Position numbers and translations under genes: made by a program
The notes under the pieces: generated by a model
The model's input: only the letters and a program-made list of their open reading frames with translations
Told to the model about the DNA's origin: nothing
The model's database searches: none
Assembly: GCA_023392135.1 (NCBI GenBank)
Contig: JAEVZQ010000150.1
Span: 1 to 7,564 of the forward strand
Length of the DNA: 7,564 nucleotides
Direction: 5' to 3'
From: Pseudomonadota bacterium
Lineage (GTDB): Bacteria > Pseudomonadota > Alphaproteobacteria > Rhizobiales > Hyphomicrobiaceae
In this document: piece by piece, positions 6,349 to 7,564 of the stretch
Layout of the letters: each line of letters begins with the position of its first letter
How positions within the stretch are numbered: position 1 is the first letter of the stretch

Positions 6349-7544
6349 ACGACGCCGGCGCTCCTCTGCGGGTCTTCCTGATTGCTGGCGAGCATTCGGG
6401 AGATGCCCTCGGTGCGAGGTTGATAGGTGCCCTGAAGGCGAAGCTCGGTGCGAGCGTTACGGTCTCCGGCGTGGGCGGGCCGCTCATGGAGCAGAAGGGG
6501 CTCGAATCGCTGTTTCCGCTCGCCGATGTAGCCGTCATGGGCCCGCTGTCGATCCTGCCGCGGCTGCCGCGCATCATCAGGCGCGTTCATCGGACTGTCG
6601 ACGCTGCAATCGCCATGCGACCGGACGTGGTCGTGATCATCGACAGTCCCGAGTTCACGCACGCCATCGCGCGGCGGATTCGGCGGCGCTGCCCGTCGGT
6701 TCCGATCATCGACTACGTCAGCCCATCGGTATGGGCGTGGCGGCCCGGGCGCGCGAAGCGCATGCGGCGCTATGTCGACCACGTGCTGGCGCTCCTGCCC
6801 TTCGAGCCGGATGTGCATCTGCGGCTTGGTGGACCGCCGTGCACCTATGTGGGCCATCCCCTCGTCGAGCGGCGTGCATGGCTGGATGCCCTCGATCCCG
6901 CGCCGCTCGCGAAAAGGCTGAGGCTCGATGTGGAAAAGCCGATGCTTCTGGTTCTGCCGGGCAGCCGATCGTCGGAGGTGGACCGGCTGATGCGACCTTT
7001 CGGAGCGGCCGTCCAATCTCTGACGAAACAGGGGCTGTTGCCGCAAATCGTCATTCCCGCCGTCCCGCACGTCCGGGGCCCGATCGAAGCGGCGCTTGGC
7101 AACTGGCCGGTGCGCCCGCATCTCATCGAGGGCGAGGAGGACAAGTTCCGCGCCTTCAAGCTCGCTACGGCGGCGCTGGCCGCCTCCGGCACGGTGACGC
7201 TCGAGCTGGCCTTGATCGGCACGCCCGCGGTTGTGGCTTACAAAGTCGATGCAGTTGCCGCGCGCCTGCGGTTCCTGGTCAAAGTACCATCGGTCGTGCT
7301 GGCAAATCTGGTGCTCGGTGAGAATGTCTATCCGGAGCTCATTCAGGAGGACTGCAGCCCCGAGAAGCTGGCCACAACACTGGCGCCGCTCCTGAGCGAT
7401 ACGGCGGAGCGCTGGCGCCAGCTCGACTTGCTCGCCCAGGTGCCTGGACGGCTGGCCGTTTCGGCCGCAAGCCCGAGTGGGGCGGCCGCAGAGATCGTCA
7501 TCCGTTATGGATCGGCAGCTTGCCCTATACCAGGGACAAGCTAG
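6345..7544 (+). CDS. lpxB: Lipid-A-disaccharide synthase LpxB
   Basis: LpxB is a GT19 glycosyltransferase of GT-B fold on the cytoplasmic side of the inner membrane. It joins lipid X to UDP-2,3-diacylglucosamine, giving the beta-1,6 disaccharide of lipid A and UDP. The 399 residues are slightly longer than the usual ~380-395. Motifs in order are LIAGEHSGD (12-20), GVGGP (42-46), IIDSPEF (98-104) with D100 matching the catalytic Asp known from Haemophilus LpxB (D98), YVSPSVWAWRPGR (124-136), LPFEP (151-155), YVGHPL (168-173), LPGSRSSE (204-211), ASGTVTLELAL (280-290) and ENVYPELIQ (316-324). The Glu in SPEF replaces the more usual Asp (SPDF). ATG 6345 overlaps the lpxI stop in ATGA and has GAGGA at 6334-6338, 6 bases upstream. 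The frame extends upstream to 6264 without family-like sequence. Only 20 bases follow the stop, so downstream genes are not visible. Confidence 0.97.
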   Translation: MNDAGAPLRVFLIAGEHSGDALGARLIGALKAKLGASVTVSGVGGPLMEQKGLESLFPLADVAVMGPLSILPRLPRIIRRVHRTVDAAIAMRPDVVVIIDSPEFTHAIARRIRRRCPSVPIIDYVSPSVWAWRPGRAKRMRRYVDHVLALLPFEPDVHLRLGGPPCTYVGHPLVERRAWLDALDPAPLAKRLRLDVEKPMLLVLPGSRSSEVDRLMRPFGAAVQSLTKQGLLPQIVIPAVPHVRGPIEAALGNWPVRPHLIEGEEDKFRAFKLATAALAASGTVTLELALIGTPAVVAYKVDAVAARLRFLVKVPSVVLANLVLGENVYPELIQEDCSPEKLATTLAPLLSDTAERWRQLDLLAQVPGRLAVSAASPSGAAAEIVIRYGSAACPIPGTS

Positions 7545-7564
7545 ACGAGATCGCAGCTCAGCCG

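Noticed and set aside
6212..7321. 369-codon plus-strand frame overlapping lpxI and lpxB
   Set aside because: It is an off-frame, Arg/Ala-rich reading; the lpxB frame carries every expected motif.
1..7564. Novel defence system, CRISPR array, mobile element or integrated island
   Set aside because: No repeats, transposase, integrase or tRNA-linked attachment site is visible, and base composition looks even across the window. The content is core lipid A synthesis plus an activase.

Overview
The window is GC-rich, gene-dense DNA with every supported gene on the plus strand. It most likely comes from an alphaproteobacterium, probably the Hyphomicrobiales (Rhizobiales) side. The main reasons are the lipid A gene order lpxD-fabZ-lpxA-lpxI-lpxB, the use of LpxI rather than LpxH for UDP-diacylglucosamine hydrolysis, and the alphaproteobacterial flavour of LpxA and LpxB (for example IDSPEF and YVSPSVWAWRPGR in LpxB). 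The placement below class level is an inference.

Bases 1-2475 hold a large ATP-dependent activase of the 2-hydroxyacyl-CoA dehydratase type, read in two overlapping frames. The first frame (open at the left edge, ending at 1337) is a BadF/BadG/HgdC-type ASKHA ATPase domain with its [4Fe-4S] cysteines plus a cysteine-rich tail. The second (1270-2475) is the DUF2229-type partner domain. In relatives known to me these parts form one polypeptide, so the window shows either a frameshift break or a split gene with coupled translation. The function of this large family is not established.

Bases 2476-2648 are a 173-base gap with no gene and no convincing promoter or terminator. It separates the activase from the lipid A cluster.

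Bases 2649-7544 are a compact operon for early lipid A synthesis. LpxA puts the 3-O acyl chain on UDP-GlcNAc. LpxC, not in this window, deacetylates the product. LpxD adds the N-acyl chain, LpxI cleaves the pyrophosphate to give lipid X, and LpxB condenses lipid X with UDP-diacylglucosamine to give the disaccharide. FabZ supplies fatty-acid precursors and competes with lipid A synthesis for the same 3-hydroxyacyl-ACP pool. The fabZ/lpxA, lpxA/lpxI and lpxI/lpxB junctions overlap, which points to translational coupling.

Three points stand out. LpxI is about 150 residues longer than usual, and the extra part looks like a degenerate second copy of its own C-terminal catalytic domain. LpxA has Ile where E. 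coli LpxA has the conserved His160. The usual bamA (and rseP) upstream of lpxD is absent and the activase takes its place. No mobile element, CRISPR array, tRNA or rRNA was seen.
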